Source: Cryobacterium sp. Y50 (GTDB lineage: Bacteria; Actinomycetota; Actinomycetes; Actinomycetales; Microbacteriaceae). From it: a stretch of 64,000 bases of DNA. The notes under the pieces are model-generated. The model did no database searches. It was not told where the DNA came from and was given only the letters and a program-made list of their open reading frames with translations. Position 1 is the first letter of the stretch. Each line of letters opens with the position of its first letter. The position numbers were made by a program, and so were the translations under genes. Positions 1 to 8,204 of the stretch are shown piece by piece. The stretch is taken from NCBI RefSeq assembly GCF_002929805.1, contig NZ_PJJM01000103.1:1-64000 (forward strand), in the 5' to 3' direction.

Positions 1-83
1 GCAACAATCATGCCGGACCCGACAGGCCAACTCCCTCAGATACTCACACCATCCGAGGTTACAAACAAGGTAACGGGGGTGAG

Positions 84-2229
84 ATGTGCCTATTATGGGG
101 GTCTTCCGCTCCTACCCTGACAGGGACTTATCAGGAAATTCTCCACGGCAACACGAAATTTCCCGGGGACGTCGTCCGTTTCCGACCGGGGTTGTTTGTC
201 TCGCTGCCGGCCACTTCTCACACCAGAAGCAGCCTTGAATTATACCAGTCAACCAGAAGGCATCGGTCTTTTCGGTGTACCGCCTCTCGAGCCACAGCAT
301 CGCGTGCATCCGGCTGGGGCGCTCTGCGTCTCGTCGCCGGCATTGCCGCCGCAGCCCTCGTTGGCAGCATCACGCTCGCCGCGGTACCGGCCTCGGTGAC
401 CGGCGTTCTTCAACACGTTGCGTTCAGCTCGCACCTGTTCTACCCGGGTGAAGGCAACATATCGACAATCCACAACTCAGGGGGTGTTTCGTCTGTCAGT
501 GGTTTTGTTGGCTGTGAAATCGTCACCGTCACGGGCGGGGTTCCCGTGGACGCTCGCACCTATCGTGACGGCGGCGGAGCTATCTCGTGGACGTCGAGCT
601 TCGCGGACCTGCTCCAAAACTACGATCTCACTCCGGGCGACGTGTTCGGCCTCAGCTATTACTACGACATGGACGAAAATACCTGCGCCAGCGGTGACTC
701 AACTGTGCTGGGCAGACCCACAGCCAGCGGTTCGTTCATCATCGGAACACTTCCGGTGGCCGACCTGCCGTCGGAAACCGTGAACGAGCTGGTCTGCGGC
801 TGGGATTATGGAGAAGGAGCTAACTTCGCCACCAACTCGGTCGCCTGGACCGACATCTGCCTGACCGATGGAGCAGTGGACGACGGCCAGACCGCCCACG
901 TCGATGACGCCTTCGACACCATCGGCACAGTTTGGCTCTACGGCGAAGGCTGGTACTACGCCGTGACGGATGCGGACTACAGCGACGACGCTGGCGTACT
1001 GACCCTGAACGACGACGACATCGATATTCCGGGACGCGACGGTAACGTCGATGTGACCGTGACGGTCACCATGATCGGGTCGTTCGTCACGTGGAACGTC
1101 AATGTTTTCGAAGCCGGAACTTCGACGCCCGCCGCAGTCGACGTCAGCCTCGAGGGCGACCTCGGCTCCGACGAGGACACCACGTGGACCCAGACCGACT
1201 CGGGGGGTCTGGATTTCGACCGATGGCCGACGGGAGTCTGACCCGGTCCTCGTGCACCGACTCCGGGGCAGCGGCCGAACGTACACCGGCCACAATGACG
1301 ACAGCCTGACTGCGGGGGTCACCGGTGGTTCGTCATTCGTCTACTCCATCGGCGTCATCGACTACTGCTCGTCGCAGGCCGACGCCGTGGCGAACGCGCA
1401 GGTTGTCGCGGCCAACTTCGACAGCTACCTCAACACAGACCTGATCGGCGGCGATTGACCCGGATTTTCCGTCACTGACTTGACGGCCGCCCAGGGTGTC
1501 GTCATTGATCAGGCCCTCGCCATTGATCAGGCCCTCGCGTTGGATTTCACCGACGAATGGGATTTCTCTGGCGGGTGGGAGCTCACACTGTCCGGCCTTC
1601 CCGACGGCCTGGACTATGCGGTTCTGGGCGGCGTCGAGGGTCCGAGCGTTTGTATTTTCGGCACCCCCAGCTACAGCGGAACGTCGACGCTCACGTTCAA
1701 TGCCAATGCCGCAGGTGTCTCGGCTGAGGCCCTGGGCAACCTGGTCGTTGCCGCTCCCGCTCACAACCTGTCGCTGGCTCTCGATCTCGCAGTGGGTGAG
1801 CAGGTGACGGATGCTCCGGCACACGTCTACGCATCCGGCCTGGTGCCCGACAGCGCCTGGACGCTCACGGCGCGGTCCACCCCGACCGTTATTGCCTTCG
1901 GAATCGTCGGCGCCAACGGTCAGCTGGCCACAACGGCCAACCTGCCCGCCGGCCTCGAAGCCTGTTGGCACTCGCTGACCCTGGACGGCACCTTAGCCGA
2001 TCTGACGTACGCGCAGGCCATGGTCTGATTTGAGATCGATGCCAATGGCGTGCTGTTGCGCATCTCCAGCACCGATCCAGTCGTCACTCCGGTCGTCTCG
2101 AGGGCGGCTCTAGCCAGCGCCGGATTCAGCAACGGCTGGTTGGTCGGCCTCGCTGCCCTCCTGGTCGCCGCTGGCGCAGCGCGCGCCGGGGTGCGCCTGT
2201 ACCGCCGCAAGGCCAACAGGCAGGTGTAG
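84..2229 (+). pseudogene. Decayed secreted/surface-anchored protein
   Basis: A long secreted-protein gene broken into frames. From 84 to about 1207 one frame encodes a hydrophobic signal-like segment (about 321-392) and an acidic, Thr/Asp/Gly-rich extracellular region. The start is unclear: ATG 84 gives a long unlikely leader and TTG 192 is another option. The frame is lost near a run of six G at 1202-1207. From about 1260 a second frame continues to TAG 2227-2229 with in-frame TGA stops at 1456-1458 and 2026-2028. The end encodes LASAGF, a hydrophobic helix and a YRRK tail, which resembles a degenerate LAxTG sorting signal. Several lesions make it a pseudogene unless the sequence has errors. 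The first 83 bases show nothing recognisable. Confidence 0.7.
1503..1538 (+). repeat. 18-bp tandem duplication
   Basis: Two adjacent identical 18-bp copies (1503-1520 and 1521-1538) repeat six codons, IDQALA, inside the decayed surface-protein gene. This is a recent in-frame duplication. Confidence 0.9.
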
Positions 2230-2389
2230 CCGGCACGCGTGAGCGGATGCCGCCTCGGTTTCGGTCGGGGTGGCATCCATTTTTCTGTGCCCGGCAGGTT
2301 GCCCCGTGTTACAGGGGCGCTCACCCGCGACCTGCGCGCCACGCACACTGGTAGGAGCGCAGCACAATCGACACCGACGGGAGCCCGGC

Positions 2390-3163
2390 ATGAACGAAGA
2401 ATTCACGAAGCGGATGCTCGCCGTCGTCGAGGTCACCGGAGCGCGCCCCGACCGTCCCTCGTACCACGCCAAGGTGCAGGTACTCAATTCGCGCCTGGCC
2501 ACCGATGCTGCCGCTGCCGGCTGGGTCGTCATCCGGGTGGCCGCTGCCGACGTGACGCCCGTCGACCTGCTGCACATTACAGCGGATGCCGACGCCCTCG
2601 TCATCGTCGGCGGCGAAGACATCACGCCCCACTTCTACGGCGGTGCTGACGGCTACGAGGGTGAGACGGCACACTTCGCGGTCGCCGACGCGGGCCAGAT
2701 TGCCCTGGTGCAGCGTGCCCTCCTACTCGGTACCCCACTGCTGGGCATTTGCCGCGGCCTGCAGATCATCAACGTCGCCCTCGGCGGCAACCTCGTGCAG
2801 CACATTGAGAACGGCATTCACAAAAACATCGACGTGCCGATCGACCAGATTCTTTCTACCCACGACGTCGTCCTCGCCGCCGACAGCACCCTGGCCGTGA
2901 GCCTCGGCCGCATCGACCTCTCGGTGCAGAGCGCCCACCACCAGATCGTCGACCGCCTCGGCGCCGGCCTCGTTGCCGTCGCCCATGCCCCCGACGGCCT
3001 GATCGAAGCCCTCGAGCACGAGAGCGCTCCGATTACTGGTGTGCAGTGGCACCCCGAAGCGCCCGACTCTCCGGTCGATCAGCTCACCCTGCTCCTGGCC
3101 GGTCTGGCCGCACAGCACGAGACTCGCTCGTTGCGCGGCATCGCCATCGCGCTCGCTGCTTGA
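2390..3163 (+). CDS. Gamma-glutamyl-gamma-aminobutyrate hydrolase family (peptidase C26)
   Basis: A 257-residue class I glutamine-amidotransferase-like hydrolase. The nucleophile motif GICRGLQI places Cys121, and QWHPEA near the end places His221 and Glu223, giving the full Cys-His-Glu triad. Family members (PuuD-like) hydrolyse gamma-glutamyl amides such as gamma-glutamyl-GABA in polyamine catabolism; the true substrate here is unknown because no puu genes are adjacent. ATG 2390 is chosen because a GGGAG site lies just upstream at about 2379-2383 and the family homology begins here; the frame is open further upstream but looks non-coding. It stands alone between the decayed surface gene and the 6C RNA region. 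Confidence 0.88.
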   Translation: MNEEFTKRMLAVVEVTGARPDRPSYHAKVQVLNSRLATDAAAAGWVVIRVAAADVTPVDLLHITADADALVIVGGEDITPHFYGGADGYEGETAHFAVADAGQIALVQRALLLGTPLLGICRGLQIINVALGGNLVQHIENGIHKNIDVPIDQILSTHDVVLAADSTLAVSLGRIDLSVQSAHHQIVDRLGAGLVAVAHAPDGLIEALEHESAPITGVQWHPEAPDSPVDQLTLLLAGLAAQHETRSLRGIAIALAA

Positions 3164-3286
3164 CCAGTCCTTCAGCTGAGCCATCAGCATTCGTTGAACG
3201 CCCCATGCACGCGGGATCGTTGCCGGGTCCATGTTCGGAAAGCGGGCCCGGGAAGAAAAAGGATCGCGGATCGCGACGCCAGCCCC

Positions 3287-3328
3287 GTGCCAGAGCCCTT
3301 GTGCCAGAGCCCTGGTGCCTGAGCCCCG
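3287..3328 (+). repeat. 14-bp tandem repeat, three copies
   Basis: Three adjacent 14-mers beginning GTGCC (3287-3300, 3301-3314, 3315-3328), the first two differing at one base and the third diverged, followed by a partial copy. They lie between the amidotransferase gene and the 3' end of the 6C RNA. No function can be assigned. Confidence 0.8.
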
Positions 3329-3380
3329 GTGCCGGCGGGGCGTGTCAGCGCGGCGGTACCGCGCGTTGTTCGCGGAACCG

Positions 3381-3503
3381 AAAAAGCCCCGGCACTTCTC
3401 GCCTGGGGGGAGGTGAGAAATATGCCGGGGCTTCACGTGGAGTGGGGGAACTCCGTGTGTAACCGTACGGGGCATGGCCTGAGAAGAGGCTGATAAAAAC
3501 CAA
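3381..3503 (-). ncRNA. 6C small RNA (actinobacterial C-rich-loop sRNA)
   Basis: Read on the minus strand, this region has the layout of the actinobacterial 6C RNA family. It holds two hairpins with cytosine-rich loops: first a GGAGT/ACTCC stem closing a TCCCCC loop (about 3439-3455), then a long stem whose loop carries six C (3384-3433). The second hairpin has outer 11-bp arms 3384-3394 and 3423-3433 and is followed on this strand by a T run, so it is also the terminator. A TATACT box at 3515-3510 suits a start near 3503. Known 6C RNAs (for example B11 of Mycobacterium) use the C loops to pair with G-rich ribosome-binding regions of mRNAs. The 5' end is estimated. Confidence 0.8.
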
Positions 3504-3629
3504 AAAGGAAGTATACCCCGCGCCAGAATTGGGATCTCCCGGTCGACCGGTTTGTTACGTATCCGTTGCAATCGCCGCGCGCGCAACGGTCGGCCGACTA
3601 AACTGAACCGCGGTCGCCGTTCCACAAAA

Positions 3630-3670
3630 CGAGGCGGTGTCGACCCGGGTAGGGAGTCGACACCGCCTCG
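3630..3670 (-). terminator. Intrinsic terminator of the small Cys-motif gene
   Basis: Perfect 15-bp inverted repeat (3630-3644 with 3656-3670, 11-nt loop). On the minus strand it is followed by TTTT, and it lies just after the stop of the gene at 3692-3946, which supports that gene being transcribed. The remaining bases of the 3164-3691 gap, other than the 6C RNA and the 14-bp repeats, show nothing further. Confidence 0.8.
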
Positions 3671-3691
3671 GATGCATGAGTCGGCTCTGCG

Positions 3692-3946
3692 TCAGGCGGC
3701 CTGGTGCTTGGCGGTACTGACGGCGCTCGTTGAGTGGCTCCAGGCGAGTAGTTCGGCCTGCGCCCGCTTACGGCTCGCAGCGGTCTGTTTGGGGGGAACC
3801 GGAACGATCATTCGGGAGCCCGGGCAATCCTTGGTGGAATTGGCCAGGGAATGATAGGTCGCGAAGCGGGTATCCGACGTGATCCACACCATTTGTTGGC
3901 ATTCGGGGCACTCTGTCTGCAACATTTTCACGATTGTCCGTTCCAT
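3692..3946 (-). CDS. Small hypothetical protein with CxxC motif
   Basis: An 84-residue protein with CPEC near the N-terminus and one further Cys about 25 residues later, so a partial zinc-ribbon or redox motif is possible. No family is recognised. No strong Shine-Dalgarno site is visible before ATG 3946, and ATG 3925, just before the CPEC motif, is an alternative start. The perfect hairpin with a T run directly downstream on the same strand argues that it is a real transcription unit. It is a single gene, divergent from the DUF2231 gene. Confidence 0.55.
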   Translation of the reverse strand: MERTIVKMLQTECPECQQMVWITSDTRFATYHSLANSTKDCPGSRMIVPVPPKQTAASRKRAQAELLAWSHSTSAVSTAKHQAA

Positions 3947-4122
3947 CGCCGACTCGGGGTAATCGGTTCGATAATTCCAATCTAGTGGGGACAGACAGCG
4001 TGATGTCCTCCCCCGTCATGGGGACAGCACGAAACGCCGAACAGTGGTATTTTGCCTCCGGCACGTGCTTCCGTCTATTCTGAGTTCCCCGCCTGCCAGA
4101 GACGTTGAAATGGAGACACGCC

Positions 4123-4629
4123 ATGAACATTGATTGGGAATTCAACGGACTGCCGATACACGTGCTGATCGTGCATGCGATCGTGATCGTGGTGCCGCTG
4201 GCCGCCTTGTGTGCACTGCTCACCGCCTTCTGGCCGGCCGCTCGGCGACGACTGGGCATCGTGACGCCTATGGTGGCCCTCGCCGCGCTCCTGCTGGTTC
4301 CGCTCGCCGTGCAAGCGGGGGAGTGGTTGCAATCCCGGCTGGTCAGCGTGACCCCACTGCTCGGCGCGCACACCTCGCTCGGCAAGACGATGCTGCCGTG
4401 GGTAATTGCCCTGTTCTTTATGACGGCACTGCAGTGGTTCTGGTATCGCTATGCGACCGTCGAGGGCGCCCGTTTCGCATCCGCTCTGCCGAACCACACC
4501 CGATGCCTCGTGGCCACCGTTGTTCTTGATCTCCTTGTTCTGGTCAGCGCTCTTGGATCGGTCGTCACGGTCGCCCTGATCGGGGAATCGGGTTCTCGAG
4601 CGGTTTGGACCGACCTGTTCATCTCGTGA
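4123..4629 (+). CDS. DUF2231-type four-helix membrane protein
   Basis: 168 residues with four predicted membrane helices. The N-terminus reads LPIHVLIVHAIVIVVPLAAL, the LPxHxxxVH signature typical of DUF2231 proteins; family members are small integral membrane proteins, some of which may bind haem or metals through the His residues, but the role is not established. ATG 4123 is chosen over an upstream in-frame ATG (4105) because GGAG at about 4111-4114 precedes it and the family motif starts at once. The gene converges on the FHA-protein gene 40 bp away. Confidence 0.75.
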   Translation: MNIDWEFNGLPIHVLIVHAIVIVVPLAALCALLTAFWPAARRRLGIVTPMVALAALLLVPLAVQAGEWLQSRLVSVTPLLGAHTSLGKTMLPWVIALFFMTALQWFWYRYATVEGARFASALPNHTRCLVATVVLDLLVLVSALGSVVTVALIGESGSRAVWTDLFIS

Positions 4630-4668
4630 AGGCGCCGCACCGAACGTGCGACACCCTCGCGAGCCTGG

Positions 4669-5634
4669 TCAGGCCCGCGGCCTGGGCGGCTGCGGCTTCT
4701 GGAATGCCAGCTCGCCGCCGACGCGCCCGCCGAACGGCCGACCGTGGTCGGCAAACTCCTCGCGAAAGTATCCCATGCGCCACGGCCCCATTTCGAGCCG
4801 CGAGCCGGTGCGCAGAATCTGGCTGTTCCCGATGCGTCCTTCGACCGGCCGAGAGCTGCCCGAGACGTCACCCATCGCATACAGAACGTACTCATCGTCG
4901 TCATCGTGGCGAATTTCGGCGTGCAGCGGTTTCAATCCGGGCAGTTGCAGGTCCGCGTCGGCGGACGAGCCGATCGTCGTCACGCCCGGCAGCAGGTTGA
5001 ATTCCCGGGGCATCTTCCCGTTCCAGTTCTCCGATCCCACAACGAAGATGAGGCGGGGCCGCCCGCTTCCCGGCGTGTAATGCGTTGTGGTGATCTTTCG
5101 CCGGCGGTGTCGATCAAATGTGGGTGCAAGCGGAAACACCGTCGATGGCGGCAGCGGAATGGCAACCGGCATGCGCGCACGTCCGCGCATGCGTGCCTGC
5201 ACGAGCGGCCCAAGGGCGTTTCGGGCCCCGAGCACGATGTGCGGTGACCGCGTCAGGAGGCGTTGCGAAACGGAGGCCTGCACGTCGCCGAGACGCGCAA
5301 TCAGCCCGACCGGGCCCGTGATGGAGACGGTCAGGCCGCGGGAGGCCAATTCGGCAGCCAGTGCGCGCAGCGGTTCCAAGTTGAGCGCACGCCCCTGCAC
5401 GAACATTTCCGGGTTGCTCGTAAAGACGGTGATCTCCGTGCCGTTGGCGGTCACCGTGCCCTGCATTGCATCCGCTGACCCAAAGGAATCGCCGAATTCC
5501 GCCCCGGTCGAATCCGCACTGGAGTCAGCCTTCGACGCACCGACTGCACCCGTTGGTTCGACCAGGGAGAAGGCGAGATCGATGTGCAGACTCACCGGGG
5601 AGCCGGCCCGTGATGAGCTCGCCGAGGAGCTCAC
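4669..5634 (-). CDS. FHA-domain protein
   Basis: 321 residues. The C-terminal third (about residues 205-300) is a forkhead-associated phosphothreonine-binding domain: it has a TTIGSSADADLQL strand-loop segment and a downstream LHAEI segment matching the usual GR..S/H..I pattern. The first 150 residues are Ser/Ala-rich and may be partly disordered. FHA domains read phosphothreonine marks set by Ser/Thr kinases; a PASTA kinase lies far away at 59.8 kb, so a link is only possible. The GTG start at 5634 lies 2 bp after the TGA of the preceding small gene (TGATCGTG), suggesting translational coupling. Confidence 0.78.
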   Translation of the reverse strand: MSSSASSSRAGSPVSLHIDLAFSLVEPTGAVGASKADSSADSTGAEFGDSFGSADAMQGTVTANGTEITVFTSNPEMFVQGRALNLEPLRALAAELASRGLTVSITGPVGLIARLGDVQASVSQRLLTRSPHIVLGARNALGPLVQARMRGRARMPVAIPLPPSTVFPLAPTFDRHRRRKITTTHYTPGSGRPRLIFVVGSENWNGKMPREFNLLPGVTTIGSSADADLQLPGLKPLHAEIRHDDDDEYVLYAMGDVSGSSRPVEGRIGNSQILRTGSRLEMGPWRMGYFREEFADHGRPFGGRVGGELAFQKPQPPRPRA

Positions 5635-5636
5635 GA

Positions 5637-5909
5637 TCAGCCCCGAAACGGATCGGAACCGAGCGACTTCTCGTCGCTCGTGGTGACCCGCAGGGTGCCG
5701 TTGAGCTTCCAGATGGCTCGTGGGGCGTCGGGGCCGATATCGCGGGGAACCTCAACGACCATATCGATGAAACTATAATTAATGGCTGCGCCCTTGCCGG
5801 TGAGATAGGACCACATTTCCTGGCCGAGGTCGGCCCAGTCCTTGATGGTGTGCTCTTCGGAGTCGGCGGTGGTCTCGACATTGCCCAGGTACGTCTGTCG
5901 TTCAGTCAC
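5637..5909 (-). CDS. Small conserved-looking hypothetical protein upstream of FHA gene
   Basis: A 90-residue, acidic, soluble-looking protein without recognisable domain, signal or Cys motif. It ends 2 bp before the FHA gene, so the two probably form one operon and may act together. The upstream stretch (about 5990-6015) is AT-richer and contains CCTAG three times within about 20 bp, which may be part of its promoter. No function is proposed. Confidence 0.6.
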   Translation of the reverse strand: MTERQTYLGNVETTADSEEHTIKDWADLGQEMWSYLTGKGAAINYSFIDMVVEVPRDIGPDAPRAIWKLNGTLRVTTSDEKSLGSDPFRG

Positions 5910-6055
5910 GTTAAGTTCCTTTTCGCTCGCACAGATAGTGGTGCAGGTACCGACAGGTGCGCCGGTCTCGCAAGGACACAGTACCCTTGAGATTTACCTA
6001 GCCTAGTTACCTAGTTGCGTGCGGTAAAGGATTGTCCCTAAACGGGGAACGGGTA

Positions 6056-6334
6056 TTATTCGGCGTCGAGATCCGTCTCAAGAATCCTGACCAGGGAGTC
6101 GAGAGCCTCGTCGGCGCCGTCACCGTCGGCGCGCAGCACGACGGTATCGCCGTTGGAGGCGCCGAGGCTCATGATGGAGAGGATGCTCGATGCGTCCAGT
6201 GCATCTTCGGCCGGCTCGCCGGCCATCGCGATGGTGACCTCGAGGGGCAGCTCACCGACCGCGGCGACAAAGATTCCGGCGGGGCGGGCGTGCAGGCCAA
6301 CGCGGCTTGCGATGACAGCAGTTCGTTCAGACAC
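6056..6334 (-). CDS. ptsH: HPr phosphocarrier protein
   Basis: HPr of the phosphoenolpyruvate:sugar phosphotransferase system, a cytosolic carrier that passes phosphate from enzyme I to the EIIA domain of FruA. With the GTG start at 6334 the conserved motif SRVGLHARPAG places the phosphorylated histidine exactly at residue 15, the canonical position; a perfect GGAGG (plus-strand 6340-6344) sits five bases before this GTG, while the upstream TTG (6346) overlaps that site and is rejected. The later segment SSILSIMSLGA is the usual HPr helix region. It is the last gene of the fruR-fruK-fruA-ptsI-ptsH cluster, 44 bp after ptsI. Confidence 0.93.
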   Translation of the reverse strand: MSERTAVIASRVGLHARPAGIFVAAVGELPLEVTIAMAGEPAEDALDASSILSIMSLGASNGDTVVLRADGDGADEALDSLVRILETDLDAE

Positions 6335-6378
6335 GGGGTCCTCCAAGGTAAGCAGTGTTGAAAAAGAGCGAGTGCAGA

Positions 6379-8109
6379 TTACAAACCCAGCGTATTAAGT
6401 ATGGGGAGTTTCTCGCGAACGATTCGACGGGCATCCGTTGCTGAATGTGATTTGAGGGCCAGGGTGGCCAATTGCTGTGCCTCGGGGAGCGTCACGCTCG
6501 CGAGCACGGCGGCGACTGCAGAGAGGGCACGTGCGGTCATGGACAGCGTCGAGACGCCGAGTCCGACCAGCACGACCGCGAGCGCGGGGTCGGCCGCAGC
6601 CTCGCCACAGACACCAACCGGCTTGTCGTTGCCCTCGTCGCGCGAACCGGCCACGGTCAGGCGGATCAACTGCAGCACCGCTGGCTGCCACGGCGTGTTG
6701 AGGGCTGCGAGCGGGCCGAGCTGGCGGTCGGCGGCCATGGCGTACTGGGTGAGGTCGTTGGTGCCTAAGCTGACGAAGTCAACGTGTTCGAGAATGCTCG
6801 CGGCGGTGAGTGCCGCAGAGGGGACCTCGACCATGACGCCGGACGTCTTCAGGCCGGCTGCGGCGCAAAGGCCAGCGAAGTGCTCGGCTTCCTCGGCGGT
6901 GGCTATCATCGGTGCCATCACCCAGACCTGGGCCTTAGTGCCGTCGGCGGCCTGCGCGATGGCCTGGAGCTGACGCTCGAGTACTCCGGGGGAGGTGAAA
7001 TCGGTGCGGTAGCCGCGCACGCCGAGGGCAGGATTCGGCTCGGAGGCATCTGTCAGAAACGGCAGCGGTTTGTCGGCGCCGGCGTCGAGAGTGCGCACGA
7101 CGACCTTCTTGCCGGGGAACGCGTCGAACACGCCGCGGTAGGCCTCGACCTGTTCGGCGATGCTGGGCTCGATGTCTCGTTCCAGAAAGCAGAACTCGGT
7201 GCGCAGCAGGCCGACACCCTGGGCGCCGGCGGCTGCGGCTTTGACCGCATCCGTGGCCCCGCCGACGTTGGAGAGCAGTGGAACCAGGTGGCCGTCTTTC
7301 AGGCGCCCGGTGCCGTCGAACACGGCGAGAGCGGCGGTGGTGGTCTCCCATTCCTTGGCCAGGTCGACCTCGTCGGCGCCGGGGTCGACCAGAATCGTTC
7401 CGGCCGCGCCGTCAACGAAGACGATGGTGCCGTCGGTCAAGCCATCGACGCCGAGGGCGGCAACCACGGCCGGCAGCCCCAGGGCGCGAGCGATGATGGC
7501 CGTGTGCGACTGGGGTCCGCCGCTCGAGGTAACGAGGGCGAGTACCCTCGACGGGTCGAGAGTGGCGGTGTCGGCCGGTGCGAGATCCTCGCCGACCAGA
7601 ATGAACGGCGTGTCCGAGTACGGGATTCCGGGGGCCGGAACGCCGCGCAGCTCGGCCACGATCCGGCCGCGCACATCGAGCACGTCGGTCGCCCGTTCGG
7701 CCATGTAGCCGCCGAGGTTGTGGAGCATTTCGGCCACCGAGGCGGCGGCGTCCCAGATCGCCCGTTCCGCTGAGGAACCGTTGGTGATGAGCTTGACGGC
7801 AGCCTTGACCAGCATCGGGTCGTTCGCCATCAGCGCCGTCGCCTCCAGCACCTCCCGGCCGGCGCCCGAAGCGCCGACCGAGCGAGCTGTGAGATTGGTT
7901 TGCGCGGCCTTTGCTGCGACCCGCAGGGCAGCAGATGCCTCCTCCGGCGTGGTTCCCTCGGCCAGACGTTCGCCCGCACCGGGTTCCCTCACAGGCTGGG
8001 GCATCAACAGGATGGAGCCGACGATACGGCCGGGGCTGACGCCGACTCCGGTGAAGGTGCGGCCGGTTTCGGCTTGGTCGGTACTCGCCTTGCCTGAAAG
8101 CGTCTGCAC
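6379..8109 (-). CDS. ptsI: PTS enzyme I (PEP-protein phosphotransferase)
   Basis: Transfers phosphate from phosphoenolpyruvate to HPr. About 576 residues. The phospho-histidine motif GGPQSHTAIIARALGLP is near residue 202, and the PEP-binding barrel shows GLLRTEFCF, RTLDAGADKPLPF, SLGTNDLTQY and the GVCGEAAADP Cys motif. GTG 8109 is chosen because GAGG lies six bases upstream and the predicted protein then has normal family length; the ATG at 8169 would add 20 residues without a ribosome site. A small GC hairpin (8132-8148) lies in the 95-bp gap after fruA and may tune expression of the ptsI-ptsH part of the cluster. Confidence 0.94.
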   Translation of the reverse strand: MQTLSGKASTDQAETGRTFTGVGVSPGRIVGSILLMPQPVREPGAGERLAEGTTPEEASAALRVAAKAAQTNLTARSVGASGAGREVLEATALMANDPMLVKAAVKLITNGSSAERAIWDAAASVAEMLHNLGGYMAERATDVLDVRGRIVAELRGVPAPGIPYSDTPFILVGEDLAPADTATLDPSRVLALVTSSGGPQSHTAIIARALGLPAVVAALGVDGLTDGTIVFVDGAAGTILVDPGADEVDLAKEWETTTAALAVFDGTGRLKDGHLVPLLSNVGGATDAVKAAAAGAQGVGLLRTEFCFLERDIEPSIAEQVEAYRGVFDAFPGKKVVVRTLDAGADKPLPFLTDASEPNPALGVRGYRTDFTSPGVLERQLQAIAQAADGTKAQVWVMAPMIATAEEAEHFAGLCAAAGLKTSGVMVEVPSAALTAASILEHVDFVSLGTNDLTQYAMAADRQLGPLAALNTPWQPAVLQLIRLTVAGSRDEGNDKPVGVCGEAAADPALAVVLVGLGVSTLSMTARALSAVAAVLASVTLPEAQQLATLALKSHSATDARRIVREKLPILNTLGL

Positions 8110-8204
8110 GATCGTCCTCAATTCCTTGATCCCCAGCCTGCGGCTGGGCGTCACTGTACTGCGTGGCATTCTTCGCGGGTAGTTCCCACGGGGTTCTTAC
8201 CGGG

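Noticed and set aside
1456..2028. TGA read as Trp or selenocysteine
   Set aside because: Many intact genes in the window end in TGA and no SECIS-like element is seen; pseudogene decay is simpler.
5990..6020. DtxR/IdeR iron box
   Set aside because: CCTAG repeats look vaguely similar, but the 19-bp palindrome of the iron box is not present.
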